This document shows, in pieces, positions 1-12,900 of a stretch of 30,534 nucleotides of DNA. Both the position numbers and the translations under genes were made by a program. Under the pieces are notes generated by a model that saw only the letters and a list, made by a program, of their open reading frames with translations, was not told the DNA's origin and did no database searches. Origin of the DNA: Plakobranchus ocellatus (taxonomy: Eukaryota; Mollusca; Gastropoda; Plakobranchidae); contig BLXT01003952.1 of NCBI GenBank assembly GCA_019648995.1, forward strand, positions 1,483,507 to 1,514,040, in the 5' to 3' direction. How positions within the stretch are numbered: the stretch's first letter is position 1; each line of letters starts with the position of its first letter.

Positions 1-880
1 GACATTTTTTGTTTTACTCATAAGCAACTTTCGCAACTTCCTACTCAAAAGACCTAATCTAAAAACGTAAGATGCAAAAAAAAAAAAAAATACCATGCAT
101 AGCATTTAAGTAGTTTCGATTTTGAAATCAACTTGGCTTCTTGCTACTATTTTATAATTAATGATTACTCTAGATAACTTATTTTAGTACTGTTGATTCA
201 AGGGTCTTTCTTTCTGCACGTGATAAACCACATCTCTACTGCTTCCAGTTTTCTCTCCATTTCTTTGTTATTGCCCAACACACACAACAATAGTCCTGAC
301 CATTCACATGTTTTCATTACTCTTATTTTGGTTTCCATACTTATGTTTCTGTTTGTCAGTATTGGTTTCATTTTTCAGCATGTATCTTTGGCTGTGGCTA
401 TTCTTTTATTTATTTCACTTGTGAAAGACGCTAATCTTGAGCGATCATTACTTAAAACCATAAGACAGAGGCACTTATGCTGACAAAAAGATTTTGAACA
501 TTTACTATAGCAGGAAAGATGGAAAGCAAAACGCAGAAGGTGTACACAGAGAATAAGTTTTATGGAAAGTCTTAACTCATAGGCAATGGGTAATGGTAGC
601 AAAAACAATTTTATTAGGTTAACTAAAAAAAGGTTTGAATGGAAGATAATGATCGACAATTCAGATGGGCACTTAAAGAAGAAGAAGCGAAGCCATATTA
701 ATGAAAGCCATTCATGTCTTTATGTTCTGAACAAGTATTATGCCACAAATCTACATCACTACAAGTTTAAACATGTAGAAAGGAGAATTACGTTTCATTC
801 TTGACAGTTACGTATACAAGTTTACACACACACAAATAAAATAATAATAAACTTTTAACTATTATCAAATCTGAGGTTAA
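1..880. other. 3' flank, no gene recognised
   Basis: AT-rich sequence with short open frames (for example 193-483 plus strand, hydrophobic, starting at a non-ATG codon) that have no family resemblance, no codon bias and no supported splice pattern. I see no second gene. Confidence 0.6.
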
Positions 881-1748
881 GTTTTAAATTTTACACTTTA
901 TTTGTATCAGATTTCAGTTAAGCAATAAAACAAGCATATTAAACCTTTTTTATCCTTTATTAAACACCTTTAACTTAGATTTTGTCAAATTAAGGCAAAA
1001 GATTCAAGTCATGCAGTAATCACTGAAAGCACAAGAGTTTTTGCCTTTCACATGGAGTAAGTCACGCACATCCGTAAATCTCTAAACAAAATATCCGAAA
1101 TAACTCAAATGAAATTGTACCGCAAGATTTCTTGCCAGGCCTTACAAAATACAAGCAGCATTGATGTGATTTGATATGTAATGACTTCAACCAATATTTG
1201 GGCTGCTATAAACAAAAATGAAAATGTTTTGTGCCTCTTTTTTGAGCACTAAAAACAAAAAAAGGTAGAAAAAAAAAAAACACAAGGTCTACAAAATTTT
1301 CAGGCCTTAGACTTCTCTTCCTGTCAGTAAAATATTCCAATTGTCTCAGCATCACAAAATACAAAATGCAGAAGCCATACCTAATTTTAGTTTCTTCCAG
1401 CTTGTGCCATTTTCCATAAATTCAGTCTTTGCTTTTGGAATCTTCTATACCAATACTATTCTCTATCTAGCACAAGTGTGCTTCTGCTAGGCATTATTGC
1501 CAATAGCAAAATAATTTATAGCATTCATTCCTGCTGTAAGTATTCCTCAAGACTGGCCGAGGGATCAGACTAATTACCACACATATTCTTCATCAGCAGG
1601 GATATCCGTTCTAAATTTAAAACTCTGTACCCCTTCTTCTAACTGTTTCAAATTCCACATGGATTCTCCCTGTTGAGTTGAACATTGATAAACAACATTA
1701 AATCTCAGGCTCATTCGTTAATTTGGTTTGTCAGAATTCAGGCAACTA
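880..1748 (-). other. Probable DHX36 3' UTR with candidate poly(A) signals
   Basis: Downstream of the TGA no AATAAA appears on the minus strand until 961-956 and then 902-897, which would give a 3' UTR of roughly 0.8 kb. The stretch 1050-1748 is less AT-extreme than the introns, which is compatible with transcribed UTR. The cleavage site is not determinable here, and the assignment is inference from the hexamers only. Confidence 0.35.
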
Positions 1749-1943
1749 TCATGACCAGCTTTGACCGCGTTTCTTTCCATCCCTGAAGCCAATACTTCCA
1801 TCCATATTGCTGAACTTCTCAGTACAGATGAGGTCAGATATTGTGGTCATTAGAGCTCCCTCCTTCGTTTGCTTGTTCCAGCTTGTCGGGCCTGGACGTG
1901 TGATCTTCTCTTTTAGGATTTTGTCAAGCTCTTTGCGTAAATC
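1749..1943 (-). CDS. DHX36: DHX36 exon 29: C-terminus and stop
   Basis: Residues 1117-1180, then TGA at 1751-1749. [20 protein letters not shown] aligns with family ELRKELDILLQEKIESPHPV, followed by SWN (family DWN) and a divergent basic tail ending GKKRGQSWS. The last residues are not conserved with human. Acceptor CATATGTAG. The intron 1944-2569 contains only simple A/T runs. Confidence 0.95.
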   Translation of the reverse strand, partial: DLRKELDKILKEKITRPGPTSWNKQTKEGALMTTISDLICTEKFSNMDGSIGFRDGKKRGQSWS

Positions 1944-3506
1944 CTACATATGAAAAGTGAATCAAAAAAACATTTTAATTATTACACAAATGTAAAATTC
2001 ATTCTAAATGTTTAAAAAAAAAAATCATGTTTAAGACACAAAGTCAAAGATTTTAACATTTTCAACCACGATTGTTCAGGTCAGGATGCTAAAAATGTAT
2101 ATACTAATGCATAATTCAAATAGCTTATGGAAATGGACGGTCAAGATAACTAATTTAGTTCAACTTGTATTAGCTCTAAAATACACATAGTAATAAGTGT
2201 CAATAGCATTGACTTTTCATTATAAGCCATTCAAAAACTTAAAATAAGAAAAAAGGCTGCACACACACACACTCACAAAAAATGAAATCAATTTTGTTCT
2301 TTCAGCCTTTTATTTGTTGAACTTACTCTACAAATTTATCCTCTGATTTTCTGAAGACTTCAAAATCACGTAGTATTTTTTTTTAAAATATTGTCCCTTT
2401 CTAAGTTACAGACAATTTTTTTTTCATGCACAGAGAACAACACTTTTACTTAAAGTAAAGAATCTTAAACTAATGAATTATATCCTCTCATTCCTTCCCT
2501 ATTGTTACCAATTTGCCAGACATAATCATAAGCTTAAGAAATCTTTAAAAAAGATGATGTTCCGCTGACCTTGACCAGTTGGGCTGTGGAGCTAGAGGCC
2601 TTGAACTTGACCCAATTGTCCACAGAGACTAATTCCATGCCTTCCTCCTGGTATGTCAGTGGCAAAAGAAAGCAAGATTTAATATTTTAAGTATTCAAAA
2701 AAGGGACAGAACTTTAAAAAAAATTGAAAAAATGGGAAAATAATTAATATGGCATTGTAGCTACTGAAGTCATTTCTCTTTACCATCGATGCAATAAATT
2801 ATGTTTCAAAGTACTTGAAATTGATTACTATTTTTAAATTTTCGTCTGTCGGTTTTTATTAACTTCTGATATATATTAAATTTAAAAGAAAGCAAAGAAT
2901 GCATATTTTGCTGTAGGTAAAGAAGCAAAACCCCTTGAAATGGTGTCCCAGACCCTACCTGTTTACTTAAAATAAAAATTACAATACGGTACTGTAGGGT
3001 CACAACCGGATGATATGATTATATTTCCAGGCCAAAAAAGGTCAAATAACATTTATGAGAGAATACTTAGCACATGCTGAAACTAACAACCATTAGATAG
3101 GGCTGGCTGTGGTTAGCCTGAACACAAAGTGCAGGAAAGACAAGAACCAGGAGCCTGTTGGGGGCTATAAAAAATCTCCAATATGAGCAAAAAAAGAATG
3201 CGACAGAAAAGCAAGAAAAATAACACCCCAGTGATAGCAAAGTATTAGAAGCTTAAGGAAAGGGGTCACTCCAGGTGTAATCACATCATTCCCCACACAC
3301 AATCGTACCTGAAGGATCTGGATCTCTCCACCAAAAAAGAGCAATGGATACGGAGACACCATCGTGCAGTCGTGGATGTAGACCTGGTATCAGATGGAGA
3401 TGCACAGTGTCTTCTTTAAGGCTTACAACCACATAGACATGCATTAGAGATAACCAGAGCAAATCAATTACAGATTGCTTGCAATACTATTGCACTAGAC
3501 CCTTAA

Positions 3507-3537
<31 letters not shown>

Positions 3538-6500
3538 CTTAATTCGCAAAGGAAATTAAATTCCAGTCTTCAAAGTAAAGTATATTTTGATAGAATGGGG
3601 AAAAAGACATATTGTTTTTTTCAGTAAAAGAGGATAAATAATAAGCTTAGACATCATGCTTGAAACATAATGGGTAAAAATTGATTTGTAAAGATTTTTC
3701 CATGCAACTCCACATATGCGTAGCAGTCCCCCCAAAAATGAGTAAAGTGTAGAGATCAGCCATTTTTTTTTTAAAATAAAAAAAGAATTGTGAATATATT
3801 TTCCCTTCTTCAATATTCTATTCTCAAAGGTTTGGAAACTGTATAGTCTGGTCGCCTGGCACTGAATCATAACATCTCTATCCTTTTTGTGCCATCACAA
3901 AGTAAAAAAAAAATAGAGGATTATACTACATAATTGATTTAAAATGTTCAAAATCCGACTTGCCGGAAAAATGTTCCTGCTGTCAATTTCCATCAACCTT
4001 TGTTAAACCCAGATGCAACTGAACTATGCAGATCTTAAACTACATAGCTTGCTATTTAACCATTTACAAAAATACAGTAGAATATATTATTATAACCTAA
4101 AAAAAAAAGAAATTTAGAGTGTTTACAAACCTTAGAAGTTTTCAACTTGTGATAAAACACCATCCATTTGCTTTCAAAGAAAGATTCTGTATAGTTGACC
4201 GACTTTGGGTGACCAAAGACTCTGTTGTCACCCTTCAAAGACATTTTCACACCACTGAAAAGGGGGGAAAAACATTAAAAAAAAAGACATGTGACTGATT
4301 GATGAAGTATTGAAAAATAAAATCACCGCTCATAAAATTAAAAAAATGAAAGCAACAAATCTAATGCCAAAAAGCATCAGCTAAACAGTGAAATTGGTTA
4401 TTTCTTTACAGATTACTTTGTTTCTCTGAACAGATATCCTACGTCATACTGCTCAAACAGACAAAAATACAAAAAAAAATGAACAGCATTTCCTCAATTT
4501 TTACGAATAATTCCAGGTTCCTAAAGAATATTTTAGGTATTATAAAGTGGTTTTAAGCTCTACAAAAGAATAACTTACCTGGGCCTTTTAGTGTTAGGCC
4601 TAGTAGCTTTGGTCACCTGAGCCACATTGGGATAGAGACCAGCACACAGAACTGCCCGTATCATGCTTAAGCTGTCTGCAGAGAATTTCAAACACAGGAT
4701 TTGCTCTATCAGATGAGGATGGCAACAGAATGTATACCTTAGCTACTGCAGGGGTGGGAGCAGAAAATGTGAGCTGTACTAAAAATTTACCAAGATGGCG
4801 ACGGACCCCGAACTGTAATGGGAGAATTTAAAATTGGTGCAACAGACACATGGATTCAGACCCTCCCTCCCTCTCTTCCTTCTTTTCTTTTTTTCTATAC
4901 CAAATTCCATATCAATAGGGAAGGTCTCCCACCCCTGCTACTGTCGTAAGAAGATTCATGCAGCTTAGATCTGACACAAATTGTTCTTTCACATGAAGCT
5001 AACAATTCAAACAACATCGACCTAACAGGTAATTTTCCATCAGATGAAGCTAAAAGCAGCGGGTACACCCATGTGTAATATAGTTTGAAGATTCAAAATC
5101 AAGTCCTCAGATCACACCTGACAAGTTGGTAGATGCATATATATAACACATTTAAGAAACAGGCACTTGAGGCAGATTTCTCCCACTTTTAAATGTTCAT
5201 TGGAAAATATTTGATTCACGATGTCTTAGAATGAAGTCAGCTACAGCCTGTGAGTTTTCTAATATTGAGAGGCAATCTGAAAGACATTGTTTTGGAAAAG
5301 AACCCAGATTTCAAAATGTGTAATCTATGATTAAAGACTATAAAAACCCATGACTTATTATTATTTTGCTTTTTGTATCATATAGCCTTTTCATCATTTC
5401 AATGATGTCAGATTTTGTGGCCCTCGATGGGCCTGGGATATTGTTGTGCACAGTACGAGACACTGCTATGGAAGATGCAAGGAAAAAAAATGTTCTTTAC
5501 TTTAACAACAAACATTATCTGCATGCAAAGGCAACTGCAGTGTACTAAAGAAAAAGAAAGCATTTTGATGGAAGTTTGCTAAAGACTAAGAAGATGTTGA
5601 TTGCTCTAACCTTAATGCCACCAAGCATCCCTTACATTGGCTTGCAAAGAAAAAGTATTGCACTGTTTCAAGTCGATTGACTGTGCATTGCTTTCTAATT
5701 TTTTGCCTTCAATGCTTTAGCCCAATTTTCATTGTTTAAGAACACTGCTGTCAATACAGTTAGGAAAATCAAGTGAACAAACCACTGTTCTTATTTGCTG
5801 CCAAGTGCTTAGGGCTCTTGGCTGCCAGAAATCCGATATCGTAGAGGAGTTCCGCCAACTGACGCTTCATATCCCTCAGCATCTGAACAGCAAAAAAAAT
5901 AAGAAAAAGAAAACAGGTTTTCACGGTGGGGGCTGTGACAAAATACAAATTTCTAGAAACCAGTCAAAAAGAGTCACATGTCACATTTTACACATTTCAA
6001 GCCACTTGTTTTGTTCAAACTTCACAACCTTGGCCCAGAATTTAAACATCTCTGTAGAGTCACTGGCATTGCAAAGCTTCCAGCAGTTTCTGTTGGAATC
6101 AATAATTTCAAAAAGTGCAGCTTTGGCCTCATACAGACTTGACTTAACATATGATGTGTTGATTCTAGGCCAACCACTAACGCTTTCTTTAAAAGATAAA
6201 CCTGAATTTTGAACAAAAGCTAAATTTATGGGCACTTTTTTTTTTTTTTAAATCATATAAAAGTGTACACCATTTTTAAAAGAGCAATTTATGGAGGTTA
6301 AAAGAACTTATAACTTCCATTTTTCTTATCTGTGACATCCAGTTCATTGAGTCTGGGCTCTAGATCTTTTGTCTTAATAAAATGGATAAGAAAAAAAAAA
6401 TGAAAAGGATATGTAAGTCTAAATAACATTAAGAGAAGTTGAGCTGGCATCAAACAATCCTTTTATTTTGAAAGAATAACTGTGAGTAAGCTATCAGGAT

Positions 6501-6893
6501 ACTTGATGTTTGCAATAATATTATGAGAAGAAATAAATTCACATATTGGCAGCTCAAAAATTATTTGAATGAACAGAAAGTTTTAAAAGCCAGAATCCAA
6601 GTTGAGTGAGTGAGCTTCAATCTACAAAACTATGCTTATACACATGTAAATGCGTGTGTGTGCGTGTATGTGTGCGGATATAAGTGCGGTGTAGGCTACC
6701 TAAGCTGCAAAGTTATTTTTGAGAGAAAATGCTGCCGACTACTTTGTATGTGAGGGTATTTGTCCTCGTGTGTCAATGATCGACTGGGTCTCACCTTTAA
6801 AGTGTTCTCGGAGAGAAAATTCTGCCAACAGTATTGATGATTGTTGCCAAAATTCAGGCTCTCCTCCCAGCCCTGAGGGATTGAGGGATAGAT

Positions 6894-6943
<50 letters not shown>

Positions 6944-9900
6944 TAAAGGACGTGAAAAGAAAGAGAAAGGGGGTGGGGGGGAGTTGGAAGAGGGAGGACA
7001 AAATCAAGATTTGAAAAAAAATACAAGAAACAAGACCAAAAAAACTTTTACACATTTTTTTTCCATGAAATGATGAAAATATAGATTCAGCAAGTGTAGA
7101 TTTTCAAACAAAAACAAATGATGTGAATTTCTCCCTAAATAACTAATTCCGTTTTTAAAAACATAAAACTTTGAAAATAAAAAATGATGAGTAGCCAACC
7201 CTCAAACTGCATAGTTTGACGCTGATAAATATCCTGTTTCCAGCACAGACAACAATTTTAGAATGAGATATCATAAAATGACAAACTATGATGTAAAAAA
7301 AAAATGATATTAGAAAACTGATAGTTCATCTGATTTGTAGTTTCTCAAAGTGTTATCTCTTTCTCATAATAAAATAAATCGTGTCACATAAAAATGAGAA
7401 ATTTAGCAGAAGGAAGTGACAGAAATATAGCTATAATTGCTATAATTCTTGACTTTTCATTTCTAAATCTGCCCATAATCTCTATAGGAGTCTTTGCAGT
7501 GTCTGAAACTACTCACAGCCCAAGGTTGGTGCTTTTTTTTAAGACCAATCTTTTGCAAAACCCCTCTCATTTTGTTGTTATACTACATAATTTATTTTTT
7601 ATTATAAGTAACTGGTACATGATTTGTAGTTCTCAACAGTTTACATCAATTGCTGGCAACCGCATTTAAATCAATTAATTTAAACATAAGTGATTTCAAG
7701 AACATTTCCTTACACTTACATGTCTTATCTTCTTTTTCAACACACTATGCTATTTTTTTCATTGTATAGGTTTCTCATTAACAAAAAAAAAAAAAAAAAG
7801 GGCTACACATTAGTTTTTGTGTTTTTGGCTTATCCACAACATAGTGCTCTCATGGTTTTAGACCTCTGGCAGGTCAAAGTGTCAGTATTGAGACTCAAGC
7901 TTGCAACAGAAAGATCTCTGCAGATCTCAGGAAGCACTCATTAGACACTGTGTCGCCAACACCCCTCCCTCCTTTCCACACACACACACACAGTATACAC
8001 ACCAGTATATCAGTGAGGTCATTATAAACTTACTCTATAAGCGTTGATCAACATGATGTGATCGCTTTTGCTGTTTGCAGACAGCTGTTTACGAGCTTGG
8101 TCAGCCAAAGACTCTTTGCCCTGCAGGACAAGCAAGATGCGTTTGAAAATGAGGGGAACAAGGAAATGTACTCAAGATGTAGAAAAAAATCTTTACATTA
8201 ATAAAAAAACTAAAAAAACCCTCCATTTTCTGCATTGTTTACACTTCACCGATTTAATAAAAAAAAGCTACTTGTTTTTTGTTGTTTTTTTCAAATGAGG
8301 AACATAATGTTATAAGTTAAGAGATGAAAAAAAATAAAATTTGCCAGAATAAATTCAGTGTCTCAACATTTTCACTGAATTGTAGAGTTGTAAAACCATG
8401 CAGTTTAGACTGTGTTAATGACTGATTTGATTGACACAAAAACAATCACTTTGATCTGCCATTTTGTTGTAACTTTCCCTGCCAAACATCATATTTATCC
8501 ACATCTTTACAAGACTCTGTGACACATTCTAGTGTTTGTTCTATCATTATTTTTTTTTATTATTATGATTAATACAACAAAACTGTGATTAAACAATCAG
8601 AGAGCAGAATGATCTCAAGTTCCTCAAAGAAAGGCATACTAAGACACATGACACACATTGACATTTTTAGCACTTTTAAATCACAATTATTGGGTAAAGG
8701 GATGCACCAAAGAAATTTACATTCACAAAATGAGCAGTATTTCACTAACACTGATACCATATACCACTTCCTTTTTGTTCATACTCATAAATATTTTTGG
8801 CTAGAAATATATTCCACTTATTCTAACATATCAACGCAGATCTTGATCAGCTATTGGTGATCCATATTTTAATATTTAAAAAAAAAAGCTCCATCATTTA
8901 CACAGATTTACACAGTATATGGAAATCATATATGAAAACATTTAAAAAAAAAAAATTTGACATTTCTTTAGATACAGGATAGTAGTATTTGTGCTAAAAT
9001 GAGACAAGAGCCGCCATGGAGAAAAAGCTTTAATTTATTCTAGAGCTGAACCCTTCACCTTCACTCATATGCACACACATTTATTAACTGCACACTATCA
9101 AATGATGTCAGACTAACTTCATGAAATGTTATAATACAATTTGGATGAGAAAAAAAGGAAAAAAAACAACAAAAAAACAAGACAATACTACACCTATGTC
9201 TTTACTCATAAAGATTGCCCCTACCTTAAAACCAACCACTTTGCGCCAAAACTATACTTTAGACGATCTAACTGTCGCCTTACCAAGGGTATAGTGAATG
9301 CATCCTTAAAACTGAGGCTGGCGGCAACGGTGAGGATCGGATCCAGACAGCAGAACATGGCACCAAACAGAATCATCTTGCCTGTGTGAGGTTCAACAGG
9401 CATGCGTGCCAGGTGATAGCCCAGCGGCAGCAGGTTCTCATTTCTGTCCAGCGCTTGCTGTGTACGTGATATATTTAGAGAGAGAGAGAGAGGAAAGATA
9501 GGTGAAAACCTAATGTTAACATCATTCTCTTATGAGACTTATAGAGAAAGGTCTAGGGGACAAAACAAACTTTTTATCAGTGATTCTGAGATAGTAAAAT
9601 CAATGATTAAGTGGGCATCTACAAAAATGGTCTAACAATTCTAAACTTGTACACCAACAATTAAGTGGCAATCTGAGGAAAAAGTATAATGACTCTAAAG
9701 AGAAATCTCTAAAATTTAGTGGTAATCCGAGAAAAAGTCTAATGACCATTAGGTTATAGATGAACATATATATAATAATGTGAGAAAAGGGTCTAATGAT
9801 TGTCAGATTGTATACCAGCAACAAAGTAATATCCTTCAAGAAGATCTTGATTACTTCAATTAAAACTCAGGTTTTTGCATTTAATTTTTTTTAACAACAG

Positions 9901-12900
9901 CATTACCACATTTTTCATAGTTTGTGCCAATCTTGAAGATAATGTATTGCCTCCCCTCATACCATGGCTACATTTCCAGGCTGCTGGATAGACCTAAGTA
10001 AGGTCTCATCAGCCAAGCATTCAGCTCATAATTGTTAAATTGTCATTGCCTTATCCTCATCATCATAATAATCTCAATAATCATCGTATTAGACTTAGGC
10101 TATAATTTTGAGATAATTTATCATTTTTAACAGTATGGTTTCGTTTTCGTTTATATAATCTTTCCATGATACGGTGATCTAAGGCTTTCAGGCCTTTCAT
10201 CAGGCCAGAGCAACAGTGGCAGAGCTCACAACTGCAACAAAAGGGCCTCTGTAAGTTTCAGGACAGGTGCACTATTCACTGTACCACCAAAGCCCTCCTT
10301 TTTTAACAGTGCACTTAATTCTTGCACATGCTCAATCATCAATTGAATGACAATATCATTTATTTTATTTATCTTATGTTTGAGGAAAAAACAAACACTT
10401 TGACTGGCTCAAAACAGTGGCACTTAAATTGAAATCCTAAATATGATTATTTCTCTCTATATATTTCACCTGTTTTTGGCTTCCAAAAACAGTTATTTTG
10501 TACATTTGATAAATAAAAAAAGAAACATTAAAAAGATATGCAAGACTTAAACATTCTAGGCTGCATCTATTTACACAAAATTAGTAATTACTAATTGTTT
10601 ATGCGGAAGCTTACAACTTCAGCATTTGAAAAAGGTGGAGTTGATACAAACTAAAAAATAAATATGAATAAAGGTCAAAAAGTTAAGAAGAGAGATGTAC
10701 CAGTTCTATGAGAGTTTCCACAGCATGCTGTATGGCTTCTATACTTGGATGCTGCATGGCCTTCCCAATGAATGGTACAATCATCCCAAGCTTCAGAAGC
10801 TGGTAATGAGAAAGAGAGAGTATATATATATATATAAAAAAAAATAATGATTTAAATCTAATGATAAACTGACAATTATCCCCAGTCTCAGGAGCAAGTA
10901 GAGAGAAAGAGAATGTAAACAAAATAATGAATAATTTTCAATATAACAGTACAATCATTCTAAGCTTAAGGAGCTGATAGTGGCAAAGAATACACCAAAA
11001 AATGATTCAAATTTCCCATATATGGCAGAAACAATTCACTTCTTAGGAGCTGGTCGAGGGAGAGCGAGAGAGAGAGAACATTTTAAAAAAGTATACCAAT
11101 TAAATTTCTCAATGCATGGTATAATCAGATGAAATCTTCACGACTGAATTCAAGTCTAAGAACACAACCAAAGAAGTCAAAATTACCATTGATCTTTATA
11201 CAGCAAGGCTGTCTGATTCAAAGAAATGGCTCATTTATATTTGTTTGGTTTTTTGGTTTTCACTTAAAGCCAATCATGAATAATTGAGCATCTACTCATG
11301 GTGTGGAGCTGCTACACACATTGATATTTTATTGAAATTCTATTGAAAGAAATATTACAATTTAAAAAAAAATTTTTTTTTAATTCATATTACTCAAAAG
11401 CGATAATTGTGTTACCCCAAATCATCAGGATTGCCTTTTTAAGGATATACATTCCTGTACAGTTGATATTCTCTGCTGTCTTTTTTTTTTTCAATCTAAG
11501 AGGCAGCAGAACTACCATATACAATCAAACCTTAATCTGTAGGCAGAGCTCTTCCAGTCTGGTCCGCAACATCTCAGGGGGGAGATAATCTCGGCAGCGG
11601 CTGTACCGAAATTCTGTATACAGGTGGAAACAGTGGCCCGCCTGGACTCTGTAACAAAAATTGTACAAAACTTAGCGACAACAATAGTCCATCAGGGGAG
11701 ATTAGTGCAGGTATGAAAAATATCATAACAAAATAATTAAAAGCATTCTTTCTTTATCAATGTATAGACCATTTTTCACAAAGGTGATGCATTCGTTTCA
11801 TAAATTTGTTTTCAACTAATATATAACATATAATTTTTAGAACTGATTTTGTTTTACCTTTATCATATAACCATATCACTGAGCAAATCTGCTCTGGACC
11901 ATTCCATGAAATGTCAACCGATAAATGAAAAATTAAAATTGATCACTGAGACTGAAAACTAGTTTTATTCGCATCACCAAATGTTTATTAACACACTTAT
12001 TTATACAAGTTTTAGGGGCAGCTAAATATTATTTGGTTTCAATCTTTGAAGAAATTGATGACAGAATGACTTGCTTGATTTTCTTGGAGTAACACACGTG
12101 ACGAATCTTTAGAATTATTCTCAGACCCTTTGTTCATGTTAGCTATAACACTAACGGTCTTATTTCTGTAGAGTAAACATTTTTGTACACAAATATAATT
12201 ATATAAACTATATATGAAAGTCCTTATTTGATTTGTCAGTTACACAAAAAATCTCTCAGAGTAGTCTTCAGATGTAACACATGTAACATGGAATGGCCCT
12301 CTGACTAAGATTTAAAATAGTTTATCAGAAGCAAGAGCTTTAATTCCACAATCATTATCGAGTCAGAAACATGATCAGCTGGGCCCATTTCCATTTTTTA
12401 AAGTCATTATTTAGGAACATAGTGTTATAAACTCAAAATAAGACTTTCAACATTTTAACTTTGAAGAACAAAAGTAAAAAAATTAAACGTCCATCTACAT
12501 TCATCGGCATCGTTTCCGTTCATTCCTGTTTTGAAAAACTTAGTTGAGAACATTCTCCAAAGGTGTTTTCCCCAAATTTACTTTTAAATGCGAATAACAC
12601 ATAAAGATGTGTCTCTTTTTTTGTTTGTTTTTTTTTTTTAGATTCCTGCCACACTATTTTAAGAATAGTAAAATAACTCATTATTATAAAAAAGCTTTTG
12701 CTTTATATTGAATATTAATTTACTAAGGAAAATAGTGTAACGCAATTTTGCTGTCTCTCTTTATTATATCAGCAGCCATAAGGGGCAGAAATATTTTAGT
12801 CTACGCTTCATATTTTGTGCTACATATTGCAGAGATTTTAAAAGAGGCTCTTCTCTACCTATAACAAATTACGTTTTATGAATAATAGATTGAGGATATT

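Noticed and set aside
193..483. Plus-strand hydrophobic 96-residue frame downstream of the gene
   Set aside because: It starts at a non-ATG codon, is AT-driven hydrophobic sequence, and shows no homology or regulatory signal.
5805..6235. Plus-strand 135-residue frame and overlapping minus-strand frames at 5805-6235
   Set aside because: The first part is antisense to exon 24, and the rest is intronic with no recognisable domain.
9600..9839. Repetitive open frame with LPLN-type units (minus strand)
   Set aside because: Degenerate intronic tandem repeat with a unit divisible by three, with no start context, splice support or family match.
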